Below the pieces are notes generated by a model. That model did not search any database and was not told the origin of the DNA. It was given only the letters and a program-made list of their open reading frames with translations. This document shows positions 18,203 to 26,346 of a DNA stretch of 56,290 nt, one piece after another. Numbering within the stretch: position 1 is the stretch's first letter; every line of letters starts with the position of its first letter. The DNA comes from Calidithermus roseus (GTDB taxonomy: Bacteria > Deinococcota > Deinococci > Deinococcales > Thermaceae), in the NCBI RefSeq assembly GCF_003574095.1, contig NZ_QWLA01000013.1, forward strand, positions 1 to 56,290, written 5' to 3'. Both the position numbers and the translations under genes were made by a program.

Positions 18203-19669
18203 CTATTCCTCGTTCAGAGGGCTGGGGCTTAGCAACTCGACCAGGGTGCGCACCCCGAAGCCCACGCCTCCCGCCGGTCCCAGCGGGTGAGGGCGCTCGC
18301 TGTAGGCGGGCCCGGCGATGTCGAGATGAACCAGCGGCTTCTCGGTGAACTCGGCCAGGAACAGCCCGGCCACGATGGCTCCGCCGTGGCGGCTGCGCCC
18401 GTGCACGTTCTTGAGGTCGGCAGTGTTCGAGACGATCATCTCACGGTATTCTTCTTCCAGAGGCATCGGCCAGACCTTTTCCCCGGCGCGCTCGGCTGCT
18501 TCTTGTACCTCGCGTCCCAGCCGGGTGTCGGTGCTGAACATCCCCGCCACCTTGTCGCCCAGGGCAATCACGCAGGCACCGGTCAGCGTTGAGAGCTCGA
18601 TAATGGACTCGGCGCCCTCGCGGTCGGCGTAGGTGATGGCGTCGGCCAGGGTAAGGCGACCCTCGGCGTCGGTGTTGAGCACCTCGACGGTCTTGCCCGA
18701 AAGGCTCTTGAGCACGTCGGAGACGCGGTATGCTGTCCCTGAGATCATGTTCTCGGCAGCCGCCACGTAAGCACGCACCTCGCAGTCGGGTTGGAGCCGA
18801 GCGATGGCCCGCATGGTGCCCAGCACGGCGGCGGCTCCGGCCATGTCACACTTCATGGTCAGCATGGATTCGCTGGGTTTGAGGGAATAGCCCCCGGTGT
18901 CGAAGGTCATGCCCTTGCCCACCAGGGCCACCACCCTGGAGGGCTTGGCCTGGGGCCGGTAGGTAAGCTGGATGAAGCGTGGAGGGTTCACCGAACCCTG
19001 GGCCACGCCGTAGAAGGCTCCCATCCCCGCCTGCTGGATCTGCCGCTCATCCCAGACCTCGACCTCGAGCCCCGCCTCCCGTGCCAGCTCCTTGGCCCGC
19101 TCGCCCAGCTCGGCAGGGGTCAGGACGTTGGGGGGCTCGTTGACCAGGTCACGGGCGTAGTTGACGGCCTCGGCTACGATCTCGGCCCGGTCTACCGCCG
19201 GCCCGGATGAGCGCGCCAACCACAGGCGCAGTTTCTTGATTTCCGGATCGGATTTGTATTTCTTGAACTCATAAGCGCCAAGCAGGGCCCCCTCGGCCAG
19301 GGCATAGCTGGCTTGTTTTTTCCCGAATTTCTCGGCCAAGAAAGTCTCTGTGACCGCTTCCTTGAAGCCTAGACGGGTGATCTCGTGTACCAGCTTGGCC
19401 CCGGCCCGCCGCACGGTCTCGAGGCTCACCCCGCGCTTGCGGCCCAGCCCAAACAGCAGTACGAATTGCTCCCCCAGCGGCAGCAACAGGGTTTCGCCAA
19501 ATTCCCCCTTGTATTTGAGCTCGTCGAGGACCCGGCTGAGCTGCCCCCCGCTCTTGGTATCGAGCTTTTTGGCCTCCTCGGTGAGTTCACCGCCCCAATA
19601 TCCGGCGACAGTCAGCGGGGCAGGTATCTCGTCCACATATCTACGGGCGGATTTAACTGTAATTTCCAT
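18203..19669 (-). CDS. pepA: Leucyl aminopeptidase (M17 family)
   Basis: 488 residues from ATG 19669. The C-terminal catalytic domain has the two-metal motifs VGKGMTFDTGGYSLKP, MKCDMAGAAAVLG and NTDAEGRLTLADA, plus the K/R catalytic positions typical of cytosolic aminopeptidase M17. It removes N-terminal residues from peptides and forms hexamers in the family. The usual GISLKP reads GYSLKP here. TATGCT ends 8 nt before the ATG and there is no ribosome binding site, so it is likely leaderless. Convergent with the Fur-type gene and divergent from the DUF1385 gene. Confidence 0.95.
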   Translation of the reverse strand: MEITVKSARRYVDEIPAPLTVAGYWGGELTEEAKKLDTKSGGQLSRVLDELKYKGEFGETLLLPLGEQFVLLFGLGRKRGVSLETVRRAGAKLVHEITRLGFKEAVTETFLAEKFGKKQASYALAEGALLGAYEFKKYKSDPEIKKLRLWLARSSGPAVDRAEIVAEAVNYARDLVNEPPNVLTPAELGERAKELAREAGLEVEVWDERQIQQAGMGAFYGVAQGSVNPPRFIQLTYRPQAKPSRVVALVGKGMTFDTGGYSLKPSESMLTMKCDMAGAAAVLGTMRAIARLQPDCEVRAYVAAAENMISGTAYRVSDVLKSLSGKTVEVLNTDAEGRLTLADAITYADREGAESIIELSTLTGACVIALGDKVAGMFSTDTRLGREVQEAAERAGEKVWPMPLEEEYREMIVSNTADLKNVHGRSRHGGAIVAGLFLAEFTEKPLVHLDIAGPAYSERPHPLGPAGGVGFGVRTLVELLSPSPLNEE

Positions 19670-19677
19670 ACTTCGGG

Positions 19678-19683
19678 AGCATA
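19678..19683 (-). promoter_or_regulatory. -10 box of pepA
   Basis: TATGCT on the minus strand, 8 nt before ATG 19669; leaderless layout. Confidence 0.5.
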
Positions 19684-19743
19684 CCACAGCGATTTTGAGA
19701 GAAAGCTGAGATTACCCTGGCTTTTTCCTCAAAATCGGATGCG

Positions 19744-19749
19744 TATAAT
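19744..19749 (+). promoter_or_regulatory. -10 box of the DUF1385 gene
   Basis: Consensus TATAAT ending 7 nt before ATG 19757; the clearest leaderless promoter in the window. Confidence 0.6.
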
Positions 19750-19756
19750 CGAACGG

Positions 19757-20740
19757 ATGAGGACGAAATCGCCCTTCGCGCTTCCACGGCCTTCCCTGCA
19801 TGAAGCGGCTTTGAGCTTCTGGGCCCGTGTGGGTGCGGCTTTTACTGCCCAGGCCAACCCCAAGAATACCCTCGGCGGCAGCGCAGCCCTCGAGGGGGTG
19901 ATGATGAAGTCCCCCGAGGCCTGGGCCCTGGCCGTGCGCTTGCCCAACGGCCAGATTCACACCGAGCGCCACGAGGAGATCGCCCTCTCCAAGAAGTACG
20001 CCTGGGCCAGGTTGCCCCTGCTGAGGGGGGTGGTCGCGCTGTTCGACGCCATGTCGGTGTCTTATCGCGCACTCTCGCGCAGCGCGCAGCTGGCTGGGGA
20101 AGAGGAGGAGCAACTCTCCAAAGGGGCGCTCTATACCACCATGGCTGTCTCGGCAGTCATCGGGGTCCTGATCTTCATCGTGTTACCGGGCTTGCTTTCC
20201 GGCTTCATCATCGACGCTGCGCGTTATCCGGTCTGGTACAACGCCCTGGCCGGGGTCTTCAAGGCTTCCATCCTGGTGGGATACCTGCTGTTCATTGGCC
20301 GCCTGCCCGACATCAAGCGCTTTTTCATGTACCACGGGGCTGAACACAAGGCCATCGCGGCTTACGAGCGAGACCTGCCCCTCACCGTTGAGAACGTGCG
20401 GGCCCAACCGGCCTACCATCCCCGCTGCGGCACCACTTTCATCGCTTTTGTGATCCTGGCGAGCATCGTGGTCTACAGCGTGCTACCGGGTCAGGACAAC
20501 ATAGCCTGGCGTCTGGGGGCCCGCGTGCTGTTCCTGCCCATCGTGGCCGGCGTGGCCTTCGAACTGCTGCGCTTCACCGCCAGCCACGGCGACCCCTTTT
20601 CCCGCCTGCTGCGTGGCTTTGGCTTCCGTTTCCAGATGCTCACCGTGAAGGAGCCCACCGACGACATGATCGAAGTAGCCATCGAGAGCACCAAAGCGGC
20701 CATCGGGGAGAAGAAGCCGGAGGCGGTTCCGGTGGCGTGA
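19757..20740 (+). CDS. DUF1385 family membrane protein
   Basis: 327 residues from ATG 19757. Near the N-terminus is GGSAALEGVMMKSP, then about four membrane segments (around residues 130-155, 170-190, 235-255 and 260-280) with FMYHGAEHKAIAAYE and HPRCGTTF between them, motifs that identify DUF1385. The conserved His/Glu/Cys residues suggest metal binding, but no function is known to me. The start is set by the TATAAT box 7 nt upstream. It is divergent from pepA and followed by a large heptad array. Confidence 0.9.
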   Translation: MRTKSPFALPRPSLHEAALSFWARVGAAFTAQANPKNTLGGSAALEGVMMKSPEAWALAVRLPNGQIHTERHEEIALSKKYAWARLPLLRGVVALFDAMSVSYRALSRSAQLAGEEEEQLSKGALYTTMAVSAVIGVLIFIVLPGLLSGFIIDAARYPVWYNALAGVFKASILVGYLLFIGRLPDIKRFFMYHGAEHKAIAAYERDLPLTVENVRAQPAYHPRCGTTFIAFVILASIVVYSVLPGQDNIAWRLGARVLFLPIVAGVAFELLRFTASHGDPFSRLLRGFGFRFQMLTVKEPTDDMIEVAIESTKAAIGEKKPEAVPVA

Positions 20741-20746
20741 ATGATG

Positions 20747-20914
20747 TCGTACGCAAAACGCTGAACGCCGAGCATGGGTCGTACGTCCTACGTCGTACAC
20801 GAGACGCAAGACGCGAGAGGCTTTGGCCCTCGACTCTCGACAAACCACGAGCCACACGCCACAAGCCATACGCTTTTCGCTTTTGGCTATCGACTATCGA
20901 CCATCAGCTACCGA
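20747..20914. repeat. Heptad array 5 (24 units, 168 bp)
   Basis: The longest array: 24 consecutive 7-bp units in one phase, running from xxxxACG units through CGACTCT-like, CCACGAG/CCACACG/CCACAAG, CTTTTCG/CTTTTGG, to CTATCGA twice, CCATCAG and CTACCGA. It fills most of the gap before mnmA and encodes no open frame. Confidence 0.9.
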
Positions 20915-20952
20915 CGAATTGGAAGTGTGCCCTACTTCCTAAAGCCATCGGG

Positions 20953-20958
20953 TAGACT
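20953..20958 (+). promoter_or_regulatory. -10 box of mnmA
   Basis: TAGACT ends 8 nt before GTG 20967, with no ribosome binding site. Confidence 0.45.
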
Positions 20959-20966
20959 TAATCCTT

Positions 20967-22067
20967 GTGGGTAAGGCTCGCGTGCTCGTAGCCATGTCCG
21001 GGGGGGTGGACTCCTCGGTCTCGGCGGCGTTGCTCAAGGAGCAGGGCTACGAGGTGATCGGGGCCATGATGCGCTTTTGGCCTGACGGCAAGAAGGACGA
21101 CTGCTTCGAGACCTGCTGCTCGCCAGATGCCGCTTACGAGGCGAGGCGGGTGGCGGATATCGTGGGGGTGCCCTTCTACCTCCTCGACTATCGCGAGGAG
21201 TTCCAACAGAAGATCATCGATCCCTTCATCGCGGGATACCAGGCGGGGGAGACCCCTAACCCCTGCGTCAACTGCAACACGCGGGTCAAGTTCGACTCCT
21301 TGCTGAAGAAGGCCCGCATGCTGGGCTGCGACTACGTGGCGACCGGGCACTACGTCATCCGCGAGGGGAATGCCCTGCTGCGGGGTGATCCGCGCAAGGA
21401 CCAGACCTACTTCCTGTGGGGTGTGCCCAGGGAGGCCATCCCCCACATGCTCTTCCCGATGGGGCACATGGAGAAGCCGCAGGTGCGCGCGCTGGCCGAG
21501 CGCTTCGGCCTGCCCACCGCCAAGAAGCCCGAGAGCCAGAACATCTGCTTCGTGCAGGGCAACCTCAAGGACTTCCTGGCCGATCACCTCACCGCCAGGC
21601 CGGGGCCGCTGGTGGACCTCGAGACCGGCGAGGTGATCGGGGAGCACCACGGGGCGCAGTTCTACACCGTGGGGCAGAAGAAGGGCCTGGGGCTCTTCAA
21701 GACCCACCTCGAGCGCTACGTGGTACGGGTCAACGTCGCCACCAACGAGGTGATCGTGGGGCCGCGCGAGGCCTGCTTGTGGGGGGGCCTCGAGGCGAGA
21801 GAGGTCAACCTGCTGGTCGAAGCCGAGGAGTTGCCCGAGACCCTGGAGGTGCAGGTGCGCTACCGCACCAGGGCCGTGCCGGGCAGGCTCGAGTGGCTCG
21901 AGAATGGCCGGATGCAGGTGAGGCTCTCCCAGCCGCAGTTCGCCGTGACGCCGGGGCAGAGCATGGTGCTCTACCAGGGAAACCGGCTGCTAGGCGGTGG
22001 TTTCATCGCCCGGCCCCTCTATAACCAGCTCGAAACCCGCGAGGCCAGCGCCCTGGTGGCGGGCTGA
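20967..22067 (+). CDS. mnmA: tRNA-specific 2-thiouridylase MnmA
   Basis: 366 residues. The pyrophosphatase P-loop SGGVDSS is at residues 10-16. NPCVNCNTRVKF carries the first catalytic Cys and SQNICFV the second; ATGHY is also present. The enzyme thiolates U34 of Lys, Glu and Gln tRNAs, using sulfur relayed from cysteine desulfurase. GTG start preceded by a TAGACT box 8 nt upstream. It stands alone after the heptad array. Confidence 0.96.
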   Translation: MGKARVLVAMSGGVDSSVSAALLKEQGYEVIGAMMRFWPDGKKDDCFETCCSPDAAYEARRVADIVGVPFYLLDYREEFQQKIIDPFIAGYQAGETPNPCVNCNTRVKFDSLLKKARMLGCDYVATGHYVIREGNALLRGDPRKDQTYFLWGVPREAIPHMLFPMGHMEKPQVRALAERFGLPTAKKPESQNICFVQGNLKDFLADHLTARPGPLVDLETGEVIGEHHGAQFYTVGQKKGLGLFKTHLERYVVRVNVATNEVIVGPREACLWGGLEAREVNLLVEAEELPETLEVQVRYRTRAVPGRLEWLENGRMQVRLSQPQFAVTPGQSMVLYQGNRLLGGGFIARPLYNQLETREASALVAG

Positions 22068-22098
22068 GGGGGGCTTCCGAAGAAGTCGCCGACGACCC

Positions 22099-22494
22099 TC
22101 AGGGTACGATCTGAAAGCGGATCTGCAGCGTGGGGGTTGGGCCATCTCCCAGGTATACCTCCACCCGGTAGGCCCCTGGCGGCCAGCCCTGCTGGGGCCG
22201 GTTCAGGTTGCAGGTTACGCGGTTGACCAGGCCGCCCACCTCGAGCCTCGCCTGGTCGAGTTCGTGCTCCGGCGGGGCTGCCTGGGCCTTCTCGGCCAGA
22301 AAGGCGCAGGTGAGTGGGGTGTCCGGGGGGACTCCCTCGAGCTCCAGCCGCAGCCAGAGCTTCTCGAGGCTCGCGGGGAATACCCTGGCGTCAGGCCCCT
22401 CCCTGCTGGCCGACAGCACTGCCCGGCTGATCCGACCGGCTCCTTCCCCCTGGGCCAGCGAACCCAGCGCCAGGAGTGCGAGGAGTTGCTTCAT
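22099..22494 (-). CDS. Small exported hypothetical protein
   Basis: 131 residues. Signal peptide (LLALLALGSLAQG), mature domain with two Cys (in LTCAFLAEK and NRVTCNLNRP) that could form a disulfide, and a C-terminal beta-rich segment PGAYRVEVYLGDG typical of an Ig-like or lipid-carrier-type sandwich. The ATG has AAGGTGG 7 nt upstream. It is the last of four exported-protein genes on the minus strand (22.1-26.3 kb), 120 bp after the lipoprotein gene. Function unknown. Confidence 0.75.
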   Translation of the reverse strand: MKQLLALLALGSLAQGEGAGRISRAVLSASREGPDARVFPASLEKLWLRLELEGVPPDTPLTCAFLAEKAQAAPPEHELDQARLEVGGLVNRVTCNLNRPQQGWPPGAYRVEVYLGDGPTPTLQIRFQIVP

Positions 22495-22614
22495 CGCAGA
22501 CCACCTTGCTTCGCCCCAGTTTCTGTTCCCGTCGCACTGGGAGATCCCCAGATCGGGCTTCGATGGACCACTTGCTATCGTGTGCGCCCCAGGGGTGGGC
22601 GATCGGGACTGGAT

Positions 22615-24717
22615 TCATTCCGACACGATCCAGTGGAAGTGGGTGGTGTGTCCTCCTAGGGGTCGAATCACGTCGCGCGCCTGCCGCCCGTCGTTGAGGG
22701 TCACGTCCCGGATGGCCTCCCAGAAGGCGTTGCCGTTAGCCTGCTGGTACGTGACGTAGACGGTGAGGATGCGCGAGCCGTAGGTGGCGTCGTTGAGGTG
22801 GCCGAGGATGGTCTGGGCGGTCGCGGCGTCCCGCGCGTTGTAGCCGTTGAACCAGCCGTCGGCATCGTTGCCGTCGTTGTGGGTCTGGTGAGGTGCGAAC
22901 TGCCCTCCATTCATGTTGCTGAAGTCGCCCCAGGTAAGACCGGCGAAGTGCTCGATCACGGTCCTGACGCTGGGTTTGACCCAATCATCGCCCCCCACCC
23001 CCTCGTCGCGGCCACCGTAGCGGTTGTTGCCGGTGTAGCGCACTAGCTTCTGCACCGCACCGGACTCCTTGGTGGCCTCCTCGCCATTTTGGGATTTGGC
23101 CCGCGCGCGCAGGGTGAGGTTGCCGTTGTTCTGCTGGTTGACGGCGGCGGCCTGGGCTGAGGGGAGTTCGAAGAGCAGTTGCGAGTTGGTGATCTCCACC
23201 TTCTCGTCGTCGCCAAAGGTGGTGAGCAGGGTTCCCTGGGCCCCGGCAGCCAGGTTGGCCCTGGCCACTACCGCGCCTCCCTCGAGCACCTCGAGTTCCA
23301 GCGAGGTAAGCGAGTCGTCCTTGGCTCCCTCGACCGTGATGGTGCCGTGGATGCGGGTGTTACCGCTGAAGTAGGTGTGCGCCGAGGTGCTCAGGTACTG
23401 GAGCGCGGTGTTGTCGATGTCGTTGAGTTGCAGCTTGGTGATCTTGAGCTTCTTCTCCTCGACGATGTCCATTACCACCTGGGAGTCCAGGAGGTCGTCG
23501 GCCACGTTGGCCACGGTCAGATCCACCTGGATGGTGTCGCCCTCTTCGTCCACCGGCAGGTCCTGCTCCCGCCAGGCCGTCGCTCCGCTGGCGTCGAAGG
23601 CCGACAGGCCCAGCCCGTTCATGCTGTTGCTCTCCGCGACCGCGCCGCCACCTTTTTGGCTGCGGATGGAAACGCTGAAGTAATCGTTGTACTTGGTGCC
23701 GAAATAGCCGCCGGGCACCTCGCTGGTGATGAAGCGGTAGCGCACCGTGACGTTCTTGGTTCCCGGCTTGATGGTGAAGGTGCGGGAGATGGACTGTGGC
23801 CCTTCGCCGGAGGTGTTGAGCACTAGGTCCATGTCGTCAGCCTGGGGAGCGGTTGCGGCTCGCGTCCAGGGGGCTGGAGCGATGAAACCTGGCCTCCGCT
23901 CGAGCCGGGGCAGGGTTGCCGCGCTGGCGGGCATGCTGCTGATGCTCCCTTCCACGTGGGGAACGATCTCTACCGGAGCCTTTCCATCCCCGTCGGTATC
24001 CAGCTTCCAGCCATTGGTGCCCTGGCTAAAGTCGTTGTTGTCTACGGCGCTGGGTGGGTCAAAGCCTCTCAGCACCAGCTTGGGCGAATCCCCGATGATG
24101 GCGGCCAGCGAGGCGAAGCGGTTGCTGCTGTCCTTGGCCTCGAGGATGAAGGTTCGGTCGGGGAGGTTGGTAAAGGTCGCCTGGCCTCCGCCGCTCGTGG
24201 CCTGGGCGCGCACGCTCTGATCGTCGTTGAGCCGGATGGTCACAGCAGCGTCGGTGACGGGCTGGCCGCCCTGATTCACCACCTGGACCAAGAGGCTCTG
24301 GCTGCCAGCCCAGAAGCGGGTCTCGTAGGTGATGCCCAGCCCCTTGCTGTCGCGGGCGATGAGGGTGAGTTCGTTGAGCCCTTCCTCGGCGACGGAGGGG
24401 AGGGTGACCTCGGTGCTCGTGACCTGGACTGCCGCGTCGGGGACCTTGGCGTCGTTGTGCAGCACCAGCACGCTGCCCGGCGCGGTGTCGAGGGTCTCGC
24501 CGGAGATCGCGAACTTCACCGTGCTGCCAGTGGCGTTGAAGCTGGTTTTATCGACGCCTGTCACGCTCACCTGCGCGGCAGACGCGGGCTCATCATCCGA
24601 CGGGGTTGGTTCGGCTGGGCGGCAACCGAAAAGCGCGATCCCTGCCAGCAGCACCAGGGGCCACCTCGAGCCGCCGGTCTGAACGATGTGTCTCCTGATC
24701 CACGAAAATATGCCCAT
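22615..24717 (-). CDS. Lipoprotein with predicted LAS-type zinc metallopeptidase domain
   Basis: 700 residues. N-terminal hydrophobic segment with lipobox LFGC (Cys about 32), then Thr/Ser/Asp-rich beta domains: an Ig-like region (about 45-140), a carboxypeptidase-regulatory-like segment (about 145-200) and further sandwich domains. The last 90 residues contain HQTHNDGNDADGW (His613-x6-Asp620) and a terminal HFH (693-695). H-x6-D plus H-x-H is the zinc-ligand pattern of LAS-type murein endopeptidases (MepA, VanX). I infer a cell-envelope-anchored peptidoglycan hydrolase. Ribosome binding site GGAGG is 7 nt from the ATG. Part of the exported-protein cluster. Confidence 0.75.
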   Translation of the reverse strand: MGIFSWIRRHIVQTGGSRWPLVLLAGIALFGCRPAEPTPSDDEPASAAQVSVTGVDKTSFNATGSTVKFAISGETLDTAPGSVLVLHNDAKVPDAAVQVTSTEVTLPSVAEEGLNELTLIARDSKGLGITYETRFWAGSQSLLVQVVNQGGQPVTDAAVTIRLNDDQSVRAQATSGGGQATFTNLPDRTFILEAKDSSNRFASLAAIIGDSPKLVLRGFDPPSAVDNNDFSQGTNGWKLDTDGDGKAPVEIVPHVEGSISSMPASAATLPRLERRPGFIAPAPWTRAATAPQADDMDLVLNTSGEGPQSISRTFTIKPGTKNVTVRYRFITSEVPGGYFGTKYNDYFSVSIRSQKGGGAVAESNSMNGLGLSAFDASGATAWREQDLPVDEEGDTIQVDLTVANVADDLLDSQVVMDIVEEKKLKITKLQLNDIDNTALQYLSTSAHTYFSGNTRIHGTITVEGAKDDSLTSLELEVLEGGAVVARANLAAGAQGTLLTTFGDDEKVEITNSQLLFELPSAQAAAVNQQNNGNLTLRARAKSQNGEEATKESGAVQKLVRYTGNNRYGGRDEGVGGDDWVKPSVRTVIEHFAGLTWGDFSNMNGGQFAPHQTHNDGNDADGWFNGYNARDAATAQTILGHLNDATYGSRILTVYVTYQQANGNAFWEAIRDVTLNDGRQARDVIRPLGGHTTHFHWIVSE

Positions 24718-24857
24718 ATGAAACCTCCATGGAATCTCCTGGTGAGTGCAGTAACCGATGTGTCCCGGAGGCTACGCTTTGTGGTTTGGCATAACCTCCG
24801 CTCCTAGGGATATGGCGGGCCGGCTCGAGTTTCCCATAGCCGACCCACCACGGAGCC

Positions 24858-26120
24858 TTAGCGCAGCGTCACCAGCACCCGGATCAGGCCCGTTCCCTCC
24901 CTCAGGGGCTCGAGGGCCTTGCCGATGAGGATGCCGCCGGGATAGACCGCAACGCCGCTCACCAACACCGGCGAGGCTTTCATGGCGTGGCCGGGGGTGC
25001 TCGAGGTCGTGAGCATGTCGCCGACCTCGATGGGGCCGTTCTCGGCGCTGGCCTTAGTGGGGACGATGCCCACGATGGCTACCGGCACGTCGCTGGCGTC
25101 CACGCGGGTGACGCCGTCGCCTTTCTCCGCGCCCAGGATGCCCGGCCGGGTGGAGTACACCCCGGCCACGCGGGGGTCGTTGGGGCGGCTGGAGCGCTCG
25201 ACCCGGCCTGGCGTCTGCGCGCTCAGTACCAGCACGTCTCCAGAGGTGAAGTCAGCCTTGTCGCCCAGGGCGGGCAGCGCTTCGGCGAAGTCCGAGCCGG
25301 CCACGAAGGTGCCGTCCTTGTTGATGTGGCACTTCCGCGCTTGCCCCTGGGCCTCGCACTCGAGGAAGTTCCCGCTCGAGTCCTTGTGCTTGATCAGCTT
25401 CAAGACCGCGTTGGCGTTGGCCGCGCTGTCGGTGCGGAAGAGCGCAGCTTCGCCAGCGGTGGTGAAGTTGTGGGCCTCCAGCCCGGCGAAGGTCGCAGGG
25501 ACGCTGGTGACCCCCCGCAACACCTGGACGTTGCCCGTGCCCACCGAAAAGACCAGGTCGCGGTTGTTGACTGTGTCCAATATGGTTTGTGTGCCCCCAA
25601 CTGGCTTGACGTCGAGAAAGGCGCTCAGGCCGGACAGGAGCCGCAGGGCCAGGCTCCCCTCGCTCACCGCGACGGTGGCCTTGGCGCCGGGGCTGGCCGT
25701 GCCAATGCCCACGTTGCCCCCCGTGTCCACCCGCAGCCGTTCCACGTCGTTCGTCCTGAGCACCAGGGGCTGGTTATCGGTGGTGCCCAGGAAATTGCTG
25801 GTGGGGTTGGTCCCTGCGTTGCCCGTGAGCTTCCAGCCCGCGTCCCCGCCGCCGCTCACCGCCTCGCAGGTCACGCTGCCATCGGCGTTGATGACCCGGA
25901 TCGCCGAGCCCGCCGCGCAGGTGCCGTTCACGCGGTTTTGCTTGCCGCTCTCCAGCGTGTCCACCGCGGTCTTCAGCGCGCTGAAGTTAGCGTTGACCTC
26001 GCTGGCCTTGATGGGCGTTCCCGGAACGAAGGTGTGGGGCAGGCTCACCGCCACCACGTAAAGCCCCGAGGCGGCCAGGGCCGCTCCCAGCACGAAGTGC
26101 TTCAGGTTTCCACCGCGCAT
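24858..26120 (-). CDS. Secreted tail-fibre-like protein with G2-type C-terminal region
   Basis: 420 residues from ATG 26120 (GAGGAG upstream). Signal anchor at about residues 8-30. HTFVPGTPIKASEVNANFSAL is followed by a low-complexity beta region with NVGIGTASPGAK, a phrase common in trimeric phage tail-fibre and surface proteins. The C-terminal half (SDFAEALPALGD...GDVLVLS...VAGVYSTRPGILG...GDMLTTSSTPGHAMKA) resembles the G2/IMC autoproteolytic or intramolecular-chaperone regions of such fibres; this match is from memory and tentative. A trimeric surface fibre is the best guess. It lies 16 bp after a small lipoprotein gene. Confidence 0.7.
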   Translation of the reverse strand: MRGGNLKHFVLGAALAASGLYVVAVSLPHTFVPGTPIKASEVNANFSALKTAVDTLESGKQNRVNGTCAAGSAIRVINADGSVTCEAVSGGGDAGWKLTGNAGTNPTSNFLGTTDNQPLVLRTNDVERLRVDTGGNVGIGTASPGAKATVAVSEGSLALRLLSGLSAFLDVKPVGGTQTILDTVNNRDLVFSVGTGNVQVLRGVTSVPATFAGLEAHNFTTAGEAALFRTDSAANANAVLKLIKHKDSSGNFLECEAQGQARKCHINKDGTFVAGSDFAEALPALGDKADFTSGDVLVLSAQTPGRVERSSRPNDPRVAGVYSTRPGILGAEKGDGVTRVDASDVPVAIVGIVPTKASAENGPIEVGDMLTTSSTPGHAMKASPVLVSGVAVYPGGILIGKALEPLREGTGLIRVLVTLR

Positions 26121-26136
26121 TACTCCTCCCTCACTC

Positions 26137-26277
26137 CTATTGCCAGCTGGCGCCATCCCAGTTCGACTGATCCCAAACGCCGCCCTGCCCGCCCGGCTGG
26201 GAACTGTTACAGGCCCCTAAGAGGCTCAGCAGCAGGGTGAGCCCAAAACCGACTACCGCCTTCGCGAGTCTTCGCAT
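26137..26277 (-). CDS. Small tryptophan-rich lipoprotein
   Basis: 46 residues. Basic start MRRLAK, hydrophobic helix, lipobox LLGAC (Cys23), then a short mature part of only 24 residues with VWDQSNWDGASW, three Trp in a regular WD/NWD pattern. GGGGGA lies 6-11 nt before the ATG. The stop is 16 bp from the ATG of the tail-fibre-like gene, so it probably heads that operon. The mature peptide is too short for an enzyme; it may anchor or present partner proteins in the envelope. Confidence 0.7.
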   Translation of the reverse strand: MRRLAKAVVGFGLTLLLSLLGACNSSQPGGQGGVWDQSNWDGASWQ

Positions 26278-26312
26278 GGCTATTCCCCCGTCTCCTACCC
26301 TGCCACCCTGCC

Positions 26313-26330
26313 CTCAACAAGCGCTCAACA
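26313..26330. promoter_or_regulatory. SARP-type heptamer direct repeat
   Basis: CTCAACA-AGCG-CTCAACA: two identical 7-mers with a 4-bp spacer (11-bp period), the spacing bound by SARP/BTAD winged-helix regulators. It lies between the exported-protein operon and the divergent BTAD regulator gene, 4 bp before the latter's -10 box. Confidence 0.6.
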
Positions 26331-26334
26331 CGGC

Positions 26335-26340
26335 TAGACT
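26335..26340 (+). promoter_or_regulatory. -10 box of the BTAD regulator gene
   Basis: TAGACT ends 6 nt before ATG 26347; the gap is GGAGGT, which could also act as a ribosome binding site. Confidence 0.45.
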
Positions 26341-26346
26341 GGAGGT

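Noticed and set aside
20747-20914. CRISPR-like array
   Set aside because: Units are 7 bp with no spacers, and no cas gene is nearby.
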